Source of the DNA: Hyphomicrobiales bacterium | GTDB lineage: Bacteria > Pseudomonadota > Alphaproteobacteria > Rhizobiales > Rhizobiaceae | DNA: 64,000 nt | Direction: 5' to 3' | NCBI GenBank assembly: GCA_900471525.1 | Contig: UCEZ01000029.1 | Coordinates: 1-64,000 of the forward strand | Part shown: one piece after another, positions 48,435 to 57,177 of the stretch | Layout of the letters: each line of letters opens with the position of its first letter | How positions within the stretch are numbered: position 1 is the stretch's first letter | Made by a program: the position numbers and the translations under genes | Notes under the pieces: model-generated | Told to the model about the DNA's origin: nothing | The model's input: only the letters and a program-made list of their open reading frames with translations | Databases searched by the model: none

Positions 48435-49547
48435 TCAGGCCCGGAATTCGCGGGTGAATTCTTCGACCGAGCGCGATTTGACCGCATCCCAGTCCCAGGA
48501 AATGCCGATGCCCGGCTCGGATGGGGCGAGGGCCTTGCCATCGACGATCTCCATGCGCTTTTCCGTGAGGTCATCAAGCTGGGGAATATACTCGACATAT
48601 TTGCCGTTCTGTACGGCGCAAACGAGGCTGACATGCAGTTCCATCAGGAAATGCGGGCAGACGGGAATGTCGAAGGCTTCGGCCGCGTGGGCAACCTTCA
48701 GCCATGGGGTGATGCCGCCGATCCGGGCGACGTCGACCTGAACGATCGAGCAGGCCCCCTTCTGCATATATTCGCGGAAATGGCGGATCGAATACATGGA
48801 TTCGCCGACGGCGATCGGCGTCGTGGTCGAACGCGAAAGCCGGATATGGCCGTCCAGGTCATCGGCCGGAAGCGGTTCCTCGATCCATGCGAGGTCGAGT
48901 TCCTTCAAGCGCCCGGCGCGCCGGATCGCCTCATCGACGGCAAAACCCTGATTGCAGTCGGTCATGATCTCGAAGGAGGGACCGACGGCAGCGCGGACGG
49001 CAGACAGCCGGTCGTAATCTTCCGAGCCATGCGGCCGGCCGATCTTGATCTTGGAGCCGGAAAAGCCGCTCGCCTTTGCCTGCAGCGCATCATCGACCAA
49101 TGCCTGCTTGTCGATATGCAGCCAGCCGCCTTCCGTCGTGTAGAGCGGGCAACGGTCGCGGGCACCACCGGCGAGCTTCCACAGCGGCAGGTTCTGCTTC
49201 TTCGCCCGCAAGTCCCACAATGCTGTATCGACGGCAGCGAGCGCGAGCGCCGTGATCGGGCCGATGGTCGTTGCGTGCGTGGCAAATTCCAGCTTGTGCC
49301 AGATCGCCTCGATGCAATCGGCATCCGCGCCGATCAACAGCGGCACGAGATGGTCCGACAGCAGCCGCATGACGGAGGAGCCGCCGGTGCCGATCGTATA
49401 GCTGTATCCCGTGCCGGTCGCTCCATCGGAATCGGTGATGGTGACGAAAGGCGTTTCCTGGCTGACAAAGCTCTGGATGGCGTCAGTCCGCTTCATCTTC
49501 GGCTGAAGGTCGACCATGCGCAGTTCAATTTTCTCGATACGGGCCAT
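48435..49547 (-). CDS. Mandelate racemase/muconate lactonizing enzyme family
   Basis: A 370-residue enolase-superfamily enzyme of the mandelate-racemase subgroup. The KxK base is in GSKIKIGRPHG. Metal ligands are in IMTDCNQGF, AWIEEPLPAD and PIAVGESMYS. The Asp/His dyad lies in VQVDVARIGG and CPHFLMELH. The subgroup includes acid-sugar dehydratases and cycloisomerases. The sequence does not decide the substrate, and it is clearly different from the L-fuconate dehydratase at 42922. The start is ATG 49547, with GAGG upstream. It sits between the ABC ATPase gene and the mutarotase gene in one operon. Confidence 0.9.
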   Translation of the reverse strand: MARIEKIELRMVDLQPKMKRTDAIQSFVSQETPFVTITDSDGATGTGYSYTIGTGGSSVMRLLSDHLVPLLIGADADCIEAIWHKLEFATHATTIGPITALALAAVDTALWDLRAKKQNLPLWKLAGGARDRCPLYTTEGGWLHIDKQALVDDALQAKASGFSGSKIKIGRPHGSEDYDRLSAVRAAVGPSFEIMTDCNQGFAVDEAIRRAGRLKELDLAWIEEPLPADDLDGHIRLSRSTTTPIAVGESMYSIRHFREYMQKGACSIVQVDVARIGGITPWLKVAHAAEAFDIPVCPHFLMELHVSLVCAVQNGKYVEYIPQLDDLTEKRMEIVDGKALAPSEPGIGISWDWDAVKSRSVEEFTREFRA

Positions 49548-49557
49548 CAAGGGTTCC

Positions 49558-50655
49558 TCAAGCTGCCAGGCTCTTGCCGGTGGTCAGGTCGAACAGATGT
49601 GCTTGCGAGAGATCGAAGCTCATCTTGATGTTCATGCCGGAGGGCAGGGGGCGTGGATTGAGCATGCGCGAGACCCAATCGCGGCCATTGAAGCCGACGA
49701 AGACCAGCGTCTCGTTGCCGAGCGGTTCGGTGATGGAAACCGGAAGATCCAGTTCCGCGACTGCCTCGGCGTCGCCGGAATTCAGGCCATGGCCCGACGG
49801 ATAAAGATCGTCGGGCCGCAGGCCAAACGTCACCTTCTGGCCCGTCGTCAGGCTCTGGCGGAATTTCGGTGGGATCGGCAGGGTGGCGCCGGTGGCAAAG
49901 ACCAGCTTGCCGTCGTCCACCGTCACGTCGTCCATGTTCATCGGCGGTGAGCCGATGAAGCCGGCGACGAACTTGGTCAGCGGTCGGTTGAACACCTCTT
50001 CCGGCGTACCGATCTGCTCGATATGGCCGTCGCGCATAATGACGATACGGTCGGACAGGGTCATCGCCTCGACCTGGTCATGCGTGACATAGATCATCGT
50101 CGCCTGCATGCGGGCATGCAGCTTCTTGATCTCGGTGCGCACCTGCGTGCGCAGCTTGGCATCGAGATTGGACAGCGGTTCGTCGAACAGGAAGACGTCC
50201 GGACGGCGAACGATCGCCCGGCCCATGGCCACGCGCTGGCGCTGGCCGCCGGAGAGTTGCGACGGGCGGCGCTCGAGCAGATGCGACAGATCGAGGATGG
50301 CGGCGGCATCGGCCACCTTTTCCTTGATTTCATCGGCCGGACGCCCGGCGATCTTCAGCGAAAAGCCCATGTTTTCGCCGACCGTCATATGCGGATAGAG
50401 CGCGTAGGACTGAAAGACCATCGAGATGTTGCGGGCGCGGGGCGGCAGATCGTTGACGACGTTGTCGCCGATCTCGATCGTGCCGCCGCTGACCTCTTCC
50501 AGGCCGGCGATCATCCGCAATGTCGTCGATTTTCCGCAGCCGGACGGGCCGACCAGGGCGATGAACTCACGGTCCTTCACCTCAAGGTCGATGCCGTGCA
50601 CCACTTCCAGAGCGCCGTAGCGCTTGACCAGTTTCTTGAGACTGACAGGAGCCAT
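49558..50655 (-). CDS. Carbohydrate ABC transporter ATPase (MalK/UgpC type)
   Basis: A 365-residue ATPase with Walker A GPSGCGKSTTLRMIAG, signature LSGGQRQRVAMGRAIV, Walker B VFLFDEPLSNLDAKL and a C-terminal OB-fold (TOBE) domain with GLRPDDLYPSG. It powers the MalF/MalG-type permease encoded just upstream (4-base gap). The TOBE tail is often a regulatory platform. The ATG at 50655 is preceded by AGACTGACAGGAGCC on the minus-strand neighbour side, with good spacing. Confidence 0.95.
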   Translation of the reverse strand: MAPVSLKKLVKRYGALEVVHGIDLEVKDREFIALVGPSGCGKSTTLRMIAGLEEVSGGTIEIGDNVVNDLPPRARNISMVFQSYALYPHMTVGENMGFSLKIAGRPADEIKEKVADAAAILDLSHLLERRPSQLSGGQRQRVAMGRAIVRRPDVFLFDEPLSNLDAKLRTQVRTEIKKLHARMQATMIYVTHDQVEAMTLSDRIVIMRDGHIEQIGTPEEVFNRPLTKFVAGFIGSPPMNMDDVTVDDGKLVFATGATLPIPPKFRQSLTTGQKVTFGLRPDDLYPSGHGLNSGDAEAVAELDLPVSITEPLGNETLVFVGFNGRDWVSRMLNPRPLPSGMNIKMSFDLSQAHLFDLTTGKSLAA

Positions 50656-50659
50656 GAAA

Positions 50660-51526
50660 TTATCCTTTGACCGCGCCGAAGGTGAGGCCGGAGACGAGGT
50701 GCTTTTGTATGATGAAGGTGAGCGTCAGCGCCGGAATGATCATCACGACTGCCAGCGCGCACATGCCGCGCCAGTCGATGGTGAACTCGGCGGTATAGTC
50801 GAGCAGGCCGACCGGCAGCGTCTTGGAATTCACCGAACGGGTGATCTGCGAGGCCAGCGCATATTCGTTCCATGAGATCAGGAAGGCGAAGATGCCGGCC
50901 GATGCGATGCCGGGACCGGCCAGCGGAAACTCGACCTGCCAGAAGGCCTGCCAGCGCGTGCAGCCGTCGATCTGGGCAGCTTCGGCCAGATCCTTCGGCA
51001 CCTGCCGAAAGAAGCCGTCGATCAGCCAGATGGTGAAGGGCACGTTGAGCGCGACATATGTGAGGATCAGAGCGAAATGCGTATCGATGATACCGGTGCG
51101 GGCAAAGATCATGAACAGCGGCAGCGACAGGGCGATGCCCGGTACGGCGCGGGTGAGCATGAAGCCAAGGAAGATCGCCGACTTGCCGCGGAAGCGATAG
51201 CGCGCGAAGGCATAGCCGCCGGCCATGCCGATGCCGAGCGCAATGAATGTCGAGGTAATCGAGACGATCAGCGAGTTTCGGAAATAGGACCAGACCGGAA
51301 TGCCGCCCTGACCGGCGCCGGAAAACATCGACCGGTAGGCATCGAGCGACAGGTCCTGCGGAATCCAGACCGGCGGCTTCGCCATGATCTCGACGGTCGG
51401 GCGCAGCGATGACAGGACGATCCAGAAGCCGGGCAGGCAGATGATCAGCATCGCCACGAACAGGGTGATGATATGGGCGAGCGAATAGAGGCGCTTGCGC
51501 AGGCGGTGGGACGAATTGATATCCAT
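50660..51526 (-). CDS. Carbohydrate ABC transporter permease (MalG type)
   Basis: A 288-residue inner-membrane permease with about six helices and the EAA coupling loop QVPKDLAEAAQIDGCTRWQA. The start ATG at 51526 (MDINSSHRLRKRL) overlaps the stop of the first permease gene as TAATG, so translation is coupled. A longer open frame lies inside the neighbour and is rejected. It pairs with the MalF-type permease and the ATPase. Confidence 0.93.
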   Translation of the reverse strand: MDINSSHRLRKRLYSLAHIITLFVAMLIICLPGFWIVLSSLRPTVEIMAKPPVWIPQDLSLDAYRSMFSGAGQGGIPVWSYFRNSLIVSITSTFIALGIGMAGGYAFARYRFRGKSAIFLGFMLTRAVPGIALSLPLFMIFARTGIIDTHFALILTYVALNVPFTIWLIDGFFRQVPKDLAEAAQIDGCTRWQAFWQVEFPLAGPGIASAGIFAFLISWNEYALASQITRSVNSKTLPVGLLDYTAEFTIDWRGMCALAVVMIIPALTLTFIIQKHLVSGLTFGAVKG

Positions 51527-52422
51527 TACCACTCGGCTCCGATCTGCTGGCGCGCGGCTGCCAGCTTGCGGAAGAAATAGACGGTGAAGAGGATCGACAG
51601 CACGATGGCGAAATAGGCCATGGCATTGGCCAGCCCCATGCGGGCATCGCCATAGGCGGTCCGGCCGACCAGTGTCCACAACAGTTCGGTGCGCTTGGCC
51701 GGTCCGCCATCGGTCATGATCTTGACGATGTCATAGGCCCTTGCGACGTCGAGCGAGCGGATGGTCATGGCGATGAAGGCGAAGGGCATCAGATAGGGCC
51801 ATGTGACATAGCGAAAGGTCTGCAGCGGCGTGCAGCCATCGACATGGGCCGCCTCGATCGGATCGCGCGGCATGGCGAGAAGCCCGGCAAGGATGAGGAT
51901 GGCGAAGACCGAGGTCGACGACCAGACTTCGGCGACGGTGATCGAAAACAGCGCCAGATTGCCGTTGATCAGCCACGGAATCGCCTGATCGGTCAGCCCG
52001 AGCGACTGCAGGCCGTTGTTGATCAGGCCGATATTGTCATTGAACAGGAACTTGAACTGGAAGCCGACGAGCACCGGGGAGAACATCATCGGAAACATCA
52101 TCATGGTGCGCAGCAGGCGCTGACCGTGCACGGCCTTCGAGACCAGCAGCGCGAGACCGAGGCCAAGCAGCATTTCGGCATTGAGCGCGATCGTCAGGAA
52201 CAGCACAGTGCGGCCGAAGGCGACCCAGAAATCCCAGCTGGAAAAGACGGTGAAATAGTTGCGCAGGCCAATGAAGACATAGAGCGATTCCGGCTTAGTG
52301 AGCCGGAACGGCGTAAAGCTCGAATAGAAGGAGAGCGCCAGCGGCACGACGACGACCGCCGCCAGAACCAGGAACGCCGGAAACAACAGGAGCGCCGGTG
52401 CCGATAATCTGGATAGTTTCAT
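51526..52422 (-). CDS. Carbohydrate ABC transporter permease (MalF type)
   Basis: A 298-residue inner-membrane permease with about six helices and the EAA loop AMPRDPIEAAHVDGCTPLQT. The start at ATG 52422 (MKLSRLSAPALLLFPAFLVL) gives a normal first transmembrane helix. The upstream extension of 42 residues overlaps the binding-protein gene's 3' hairpin and is rejected. It follows the binding-protein gene by 70 bases. Confidence 0.93.
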   Translation of the reverse strand: MKLSRLSAPALLLFPAFLVLAAVVVVPLALSFYSSFTPFRLTKPESLYVFIGLRNYFTVFSSWDFWVAFGRTVLFLTIALNAEMLLGLGLALLVSKAVHGQRLLRTMMMFPMMFSPVLVGFQFKFLFNDNIGLINNGLQSLGLTDQAIPWLINGNLALFSITVAEVWSSTSVFAILILAGLLAMPRDPIEAAHVDGCTPLQTFRYVTWPYLMPFAFIAMTIRSLDVARAYDIVKIMTDGGPAKRTELLWTLVGRTAYGDARMGLANAMAYFAIVLSILFTVYFFRKLAAARQQIGAEW

Positions 52423-52454
52423 GTCTCGGCCTTTGTTGACGCCAGAAAATGAAA

Positions 52455-52482
52455 GCGGCGCCACGGCAAGGCCGGGCGCCGC
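52455..52482 (-). terminator. Hairpin after substrate-binding gene
   Basis: GCGGCGCC (52455-52462) pairs with GGCGCCGC (52475-52482). It lies 10 bases past the binding-protein stop and before the first permease gene, without a U-tract. As in the Dha operon, it is probably an mRNA-stabilising or partially terminating stem that raises binding-protein output. Confidence 0.55.
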
Positions 52483-52492
52483 CTCAATGTGA

Positions 52493-53809
52493 TCAGAGCT
52501 TGCCAGCGTCCTGAAGAATGGTCGTGGCCTTCTCGGCGGCAGCGTCAAGCGCTTCCTTCGAGGTCTTGTCGCCGAGGATTGCTGCCTGCAGTTCCGGATA
52601 GACCGCGTTGGAAATCTCGATCCACTCGGGCGTCTGCGGAACCGGGAAGGCGTGCTTTGCCGCTTCCTGGAAGGCCTGCAGCACTTCGGTCTTGTAAGCG
52701 TCGCCTTCGGCAGCCTTGATGTTGTATTCCCAGACGGCGCTGCGCGTCGGCAGTGGGCCGGCTGCGGATTCGAGCTTCTGGCTGTCTTCGTTGGTCAGCC
52801 ACCAGACCAGCGATGCGGCTGCTTCCTTGTTGGCGCAGGGTTCCGTGACCGAGAAGCCATGATGACCGGACCAGCCGGTGCGCTTGCCGGACGAGCCCGC
52901 CGGCTGGACCTTCACGCCGACATTGCCGGCAACCTTCGAGGACTTCGGGTCGTTGAAGAAGCTCGCCCAGCCAGGCCAGTCGAGATTAAGAGCGATCGAG
53001 CCGGACGCGAAGCCCTGGCCGAGATCGTCCCAGAGATAGTTGGTGGTGCCGGCCGGAACGGCCTTGTCCTTGTAGAGCTTGACGAACCAGTCGAGCGCAC
53101 GCACGCCGGCTTCCGAATTGAAGACCGGACGGCTATCCTTGTCGAGATATTCGCCGCCTTCCGCGACCACCATTTCATAGAAGCGGCCGTTGATCGCCTC
53201 TTCCTTGCCGGCGAACTGGGTGCCGTAGAATGTCGGCGGCGAGGAGAAGAACTCGGCCTGGTCGGTCACCTGCGCCCAGGTATCGGGCGGGGTCAGGTCG
53301 TAGCCGTACTTGGCCTTGAACGCCGTTTTCCTGGCTTCGTCCTGATAGAGGCTCTTCTGGTAGTAGAGCGCCGAAACGTCGAACTGGGCGCGCGGCAGCA
53401 TGACCAGCTTGCCGTCAAGGGTCGAAGCGGCAATCAGCGCCGGCACGAACTTGGCGATCTCCTCGGCCGGGATCAACGGCGTCAGGTCGGTGTAGATGTC
53501 GGGATATTGCGGCGCGAACGAGGAATGGTTCGAGCCGACGCACCAGCTGAGACCACCGGTCGCAATGTCCGACTTGATCTCCTTGTCGAGTTCGAAATGG
53601 TTCTTCTTCGAGAGGATGTTGACCTTGGCGCCGGTCGCCTTTTCCCACTCGCCGATACGTTCATAGAGCTTTTCATACTGCTGGCCGCCGATGAGCTTCG
53701 CATCGATGGTCACGCCGTCGAATTTGCCCGGAAGGTCTGCGGCATGCGCCGCGACCGAGCAGGCAAACAACATTACCCCGGCCGACACGCCGGAAAGCAG
53801 CTTGTTCAT
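52493..53809 (-). CDS. Sugar ABC transporter substrate-binding protein (family 1)
   Basis: A 438-residue periplasmic type II binding protein. The signal peptide is MNKLLSGVSAGVMLFACSVA with cleavage after AHA (before ADLPGKF). The mature part has the SBP_bac_1 pattern, for example VNILSKKNHFELDKEIKSD and WSGHHGFSVTEPCANKEAAA. It feeds the MalFGK-type importer of the same operon. The context with mutarotase, fuconolactonase and fuconate enzymes suggests L-fucose, a fucoside or a related aldonate. The ATG at 53809 has GAGGAGGAG upstream. The divergent iclR gene probably controls it. Confidence 0.93.
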   Translation of the reverse strand: MNKLLSGVSAGVMLFACSVAAHAADLPGKFDGVTIDAKLIGGQQYEKLYERIGEWEKATGAKVNILSKKNHFELDKEIKSDIATGGLSWCVGSNHSSFAPQYPDIYTDLTPLIPAEEIAKFVPALIAASTLDGKLVMLPRAQFDVSALYYQKSLYQDEARKTAFKAKYGYDLTPPDTWAQVTDQAEFFSSPPTFYGTQFAGKEEAINGRFYEMVVAEGGEYLDKDSRPVFNSEAGVRALDWFVKLYKDKAVPAGTTNYLWDDLGQGFASGSIALNLDWPGWASFFNDPKSSKVAGNVGVKVQPAGSSGKRTGWSGHHGFSVTEPCANKEAAASLVWWLTNEDSQKLESAAGPLPTRSAVWEYNIKAAEGDAYKTEVLQAFQEAAKHAFPVPQTPEWIEISNAVYPELQAAILGDKTSKEALDAAAEKATTILQDAGKL

Positions 53810-53848
53810 GATTTCTCCTCCTCACATCCACGCCATCCCAATGGCGAG

Positions 53849-53870
53849 AATTCCTCATTTGTGAGGAATT
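53849..53870. promoter_or_regulatory. Perfect palindrome between importer operon and iclR
   Basis: AATTCCTCA (53849-53857) and TGAGGAATT (53862-53870) are perfect 9-bp arms around TTTG. The site is 40 bases upstream of the binding-protein ATG and about 107 bases from the iclR start. It fits an IclR-type operator next to an AT-rich promoter-like TATATAAAT on the minus strand. A 5' leader hairpin is an alternative reading. Confidence 0.55.
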
Positions 53871-53976
53871 GATTTATATACAAACAGCAAACGACCCCGT
53901 GCGTCAAGGCGCAACTTTGCTTTGTCGAATGCCCTGTATGCGTATATGAAGTAAATCATTCACAGGGGATGTGTTC

Positions 53977-54762
53977 ATGGATGCTGACGAATCCGATCGT
54001 TACCGCGCGCCGGCGCTGGACAAGGGGCTCGATATTCTCGAGCTTCTGGCCGGTGTGGACGGCGGCCTGACGCAGGCCGAAATTTCAAAGAAGCTCGATC
54101 GCAGCCCGAACGAATTCTATCGCATGCTCGACCGGCTCGTACGGCGCGGCTATGTCACTCGGATCGACGGCGATCGCTACTCGCTGACGCTCAAGCTATT
54201 CGGCCTGGCGCAGCTGCATGCGCCGGTCCGGCGGCTGGCATCCTATGCGACGCCGCTCATGCGCGATCTTGCCCAACGCAGCCGCCAGGCCAACCATCTG
54301 GCGGTGTTCGACCGTGGCTTCGCCGTGGTCATCGCCCAGCAGGAAGCGCCGGATTACTGGGGTATCTCGATCCGTGTCGGTTCCCATATCAGCCTGTTCG
54401 ACACCGGATCGGGCCACGTACTGCTCGCCTTCCGCAGCGAGGAGGAGCGGCAGATGATGATTTCCGAGCATGTCAAAAGCCAATCGGAACCGCCGCTGTC
54501 GGACGATTTCTTCGAGCGGCTCGACCGGATCCGCCAGCGCGGCCACGAAATGATGGCGAGCGCCCAGACTGCCGGTGTCTACAATCTTTCGGCGCCGATC
54601 CTGGGGCCTGATGGGCGCGGGATCGCGGCGCTGACCTGCCCCTATATCGCATTGGTCAACGCGCCGTCGGCGCCGGATATTACCGAGACCATCGCGCTCT
54701 TGCAAAAGACCGCCGCCCAGCTTTCACTGCTTGCCGGTTCCGACGTCAACCATACGGAATAA
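53977..54762 (+). CDS. IclR-family transcriptional regulator
   Basis: A 261-residue regulator. The winged helix includes LTQAEISKKLDRSPNEFYRM and LVRRGYVTRIDGDRYSLTLK. The C-terminal effector domain (from about residue 90) includes ISLFDTGSGHVLLAF and GVYNLSAPILGPDGRGIAAL. It lies between the divergent importer operon and the fuconolactonase gene, so it is the likely regulator of the fucose locus, probably sensing a pathway acid or lactone. The ATG at 53977 has AGGGG 8 bases upstream; a GTG six bases earlier is possible. The stop codon lies inside a perfect 15-bp inverted repeat. Confidence 0.9.
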   Translation: MDADESDRYRAPALDKGLDILELLAGVDGGLTQAEISKKLDRSPNEFYRMLDRLVRRGYVTRIDGDRYSLTLKLFGLAQLHAPVRRLASYATPLMRDLAQRSRQANHLAVFDRGFAVVIAQQEAPDYWGISIRVGSHISLFDTGSGHVLLAFRSEEERQMMISEHVKSQSEPPLSDDFFERLDRIRQRGHEMMASAQTAGVYNLSAPILGPDGRGIAALTCPYIALVNAPSAPDITETIALLQKTAAQLSLLAGSDVNHTE

Positions 54763-54786
54763 GCCTGTTTCAACAGGCTTATTCCG
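54755..54786 (+). terminator. Perfect 15-bp hairpin over the iclR stop codon
   Basis: CGGAATAAGCCTGTT (54755-54769) and AACAGGCTTATTCCG (54772-54786) are exact inverted repeats. The iclR TAA (54760-54762) is in the left arm. There is no U-tract after the stem, so termination may be weak or Rho-aided. It could also act on the minus strand. Confidence 0.6.
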
Positions 54787-54878
54787 CATCCAGCTCGAAG
54801 AAGCTTTCCTGAAATTCTTATTTGAATGACATCTTCTTGTGTGAAATAGCTATTCGCGGTGCCGGGGAGGGCATGGGG

Positions 54879-55715
54879 ATGATCATCGACACACATCTGC
54901 ATCTGATCGACAAGGCAGCTCTCGCCTATCCGTGGCTATCGGACGTTCCGGCGCTCGATCGCGATTTTCTCTATGAAATCTACGCGACCGAGGCAAAACG
55001 CTGCGGCATCGGGGGCGCCCTTCATATGGAAGTCGATGTCGATACCGCTCAGGTCGAGGCTGAAATCGACTATGTCCAGGACCTCTCCGGACGGCCGGAA
55101 AACCTGATCGTCGGCGCCATCGCTGCTTGCCGACCGGAGGGCGCGGGCTTTGCCGAGTACCTTGACCGACAGCGGACGAACTCGTTTGTCAAAGGCTTCC
55201 GCCGCGTGCTGCATGTGGTGCCCGATGATGTCTCGGAAGGCGGACTGTTCCGGGAAAACATCCGGCGGCTCGGCGGAACGGGCCTGACGTTCGATCTCTG
55301 CGTGCTGCCGCATCAGATTCCGAAGGCGATTGTGCTTGCCGATCTGGCGCCGGACGTTCAATTCATCCTCGACCATTGCGGCGTGCCGGCGATCGCATCG
55401 GGGGCGGTGCAGCCGTGGCGGGACAATATGAGCGAAATTTCCAAACGCCGGAATGTCACCGCCAAGATTTCCGGCGTCGTTGCCTATGCGGAGGCAGAGA
55501 GCTGGTCGGTCGAGACCCTGCGCCCCTATGTCGAGCACACGATCGCGCAATTCGGCTGGGATCGCGTCGTCTGGGGCAGTGACTGGCCGGTCTGCACGCT
55601 TGGCGGCGGCCTGTCGACCTGGGTGGCGGCAACCCACGCGTTGCTGACCGGATGTTCGGATACGGAGCGGGAGAAGCTTTTGTCCGTTAACGCAAAGAGG
55701 CTTTGGAAACTTTGA
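54879..55715 (+). CDS. Amidohydrolase-family L-fuconolactonase
   Basis: A 278-residue metal-dependent hydrolase predicted to open L-fuconolactone to L-fuconate. The family (COG3618) is marked by the N-terminal IIDTHLHLID (HxH motif), FILDHCGVPAIASG and VVWGSDWPVC near the C-terminus. This supplies the substrate of the L-fuconate dehydratase at 42922. The start is ATG 54879, with GGAGG 9 bases upstream; an ATG two codons earlier is also possible. It is co-directional with iclR, 116 bases after it, and transcribed opposite to the rest of the locus. Confidence 0.88.
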   Translation: MIIDTHLHLIDKAALAYPWLSDVPALDRDFLYEIYATEAKRCGIGGALHMEVDVDTAQVEAEIDYVQDLSGRPENLIVGAIAACRPEGAGFAEYLDRQRTNSFVKGFRRVLHVVPDDVSEGGLFRENIRRLGGTGLTFDLCVLPHQIPKAIVLADLAPDVQFILDHCGVPAIASGAVQPWRDNMSEISKRRNVTAKISGVVAYAEAESWSVETLRPYVEHTIAQFGWDRVVWGSDWPVCTLGGGLSTWVAATHALLTGCSDTEREKLLSVNAKRLWKL

Positions 55716-55811
55716 GAACGCGGCAGGTGACCGGCACTGCGGAGGGCGCTGGCAAACGTCATATGGACACTTCGCAGCGGTTGTAGTTTGCGGAAAAGGC
55801 CTCCCCATTCT

Positions 55812-55926
55812 CCGTCATCCCGGACTTGTTCCGGGATCCAGCCAGCTCAAGGACTTGAGCCGGAAAGTCTCTCGACCCGACGGACGTCGGGTCGCTGGAT
55901 CCCCGCCTCAAGGGCGAGGATGACGG
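55812..55926. repeat. Nested palindromic intergenic repeat
   Basis: A roughly 115-base compound element. Outer arms CCGTCATCC (55812-55820) and GGATGACGG (55918-55926), second arms GGATCCAGC (55834-55842) and GCTGGATCC (55894-55902). Inside are three short stems: CCCGGA/TCCGGG near 55819-55835, GCTCAAG/CTTGAGC (55845-55860) and CGACCCGAC/GTCGGGTCG (55873-55894). The core resembles dispersed palindromic repeats of alphaproteobacterial intergenic regions. It lies between convergent genes and may double as a terminator. Confidence 0.75.
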
Positions 55927-56043
55927 TGAGTGGCTAAACACTTTGCCAAAAACAACTTCCGCGGGGTTTGTGAGCGGCCCGGACCGGTGAGGCCTGCCGG
56001 CCAATCACTTTTAATAGTGATGATCGGTTGAAGGCCTGTCCCT

Positions 56044-57177
56044 TTATCGAAAACTCTCTGCGAACAATCGATTGATGTCGCTCACCACCATCTTGGCGGA
56101 TTGACGCTGCAACAGTCCTTCGTTCAGGCGGTCTGATGCCGATTGCTGGAATGCCATGTAGCCATCGTGTCGGGGCCGAACCCAGGCGGCATCGAGCGTC
56201 GCGCGCGTGGCGCGATAGAAGTTGGCAGTGGCGAGATTGACAGCCGCGTCTTCCCACGCCTGCGCATGGCCGGGCTGTCCGCCTGCTGCGGCATAATCGG
56301 CTTTCTGGACATCGCCGCTGGCGATCCAGTAGGCGAAGTCGATGGCAGCGTCGGGGTTTTCGGAAAAAGCCGAAACGGCAATGCCGGTTCCTCCCAGCGC
56401 CGAACCCACCGGCCCGCTTTTGCCCGCCGGCGGAATGTCGCCGAAGCGGATGATGCCTGGCCGGAACCCGTTCACGGAATAGCTGACATAACCGTAGATC
56501 AGGGGGGTAACGATGGTATTTGTCTCTGGCGTTGCCATTCGTTCGAGAACCGCGATCGGATCCATCTCGAAACAGGCCGGATCAACCAGACCGGCGATTT
56601 CGCGCAGCATCTCGAAAACCTGTGCGCCGGTCTCAAGGTCGATCAGTTCACCCGAGCCTTCGACGACACAGGGACGTCCGAGATTGCCGCAGAGCGTGTA
56701 AAAACTCATCAGCGAATGAGGCGGGCGGAGCGGTATGAGGACTTTTCCAGCTCGGGCCAACTCAAGCACCTCTGCCCAGTTGACGGGCGGCTTGGCCTGT
56801 AGATCGGGCCGCCAGGCCTGCACCTGCGTTGCCGCATCGATCGGAAACGCCCATTGGCGGCCCTGCCAGGCATAACTGGGATAGGATTGCCCGATACTGG
56901 CGGCCGCAAACGCGGTTCGCTCGTTTTCGCGTCCGGCCACATCCAGCGGCAGCAGGCATCTCTCATGGGTGATCTGCCCAACGTGGGGATGATCGATGAC
57001 GATGAGGTCGAACTGCCGAGCCAGTTCTTCCACCGGAAACGTCTCGAAATCCTGCAGCGAGCGTTTTTCCCACTCGACCGTGACGCCGGTTTGATCGAAC
57101 CAGCGGCGCGAGCAGGCGACCATGGGGTCGTAGCCGCGCGGGTGGTTCCACGTCATGCCCTTGAGTGTAATGGTCAT
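56044..57177 (-). CDS. Solute-binding-type protein without signal peptide
   Basis: A 377-residue protein with the type II periplasmic binding fold of ABC importers: DLIVIDHPHVGQITHE, WAFPIDAATQVQAWRPD, GKSGPVGSALGGTGIAVSAF and NPDAAIDFAYWIASGDVQKA. The N-terminus is [17 protein letters not shown], directly beginning the fold, with no signal peptide or lipobox. The ATG overlaps the stop of the CoA-transferase gene by 4 bases, so no upstream leader is possible in this frame. No permease genes are attached. It is therefore probably cytosolic and may bind a pathway metabolite, or depends on unknown export. It is third in the operon MaoC, CoA-transferase, binding protein. Confidence 0.85.
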   Translation of the reverse strand: MTITLKGMTWNHPRGYDPMVACSRRWFDQTGVTVEWEKRSLQDFETFPVEELARQFDLIVIDHPHVGQITHERCLLPLDVAGRENERTAFAAASIGQSYPSYAWQGRQWAFPIDAATQVQAWRPDLQAKPPVNWAEVLELARAGKVLIPLRPPHSLMSFYTLCGNLGRPCVVEGSGELIDLETGAQVFEMLREIAGLVDPACFEMDPIAVLERMATPETNTIVTPLIYGYVSYSVNGFRPGIIRFGDIPPAGKSGPVGSALGGTGIAVSAFSENPDAAIDFAYWIASGDVQKADYAAAGGQPGHAQAWEDAAVNLATANFYRATRATLDAAWVRPRHDGYMAFQQSASDRLNEGLLQRQSAKMVVSDINRLFAESFR

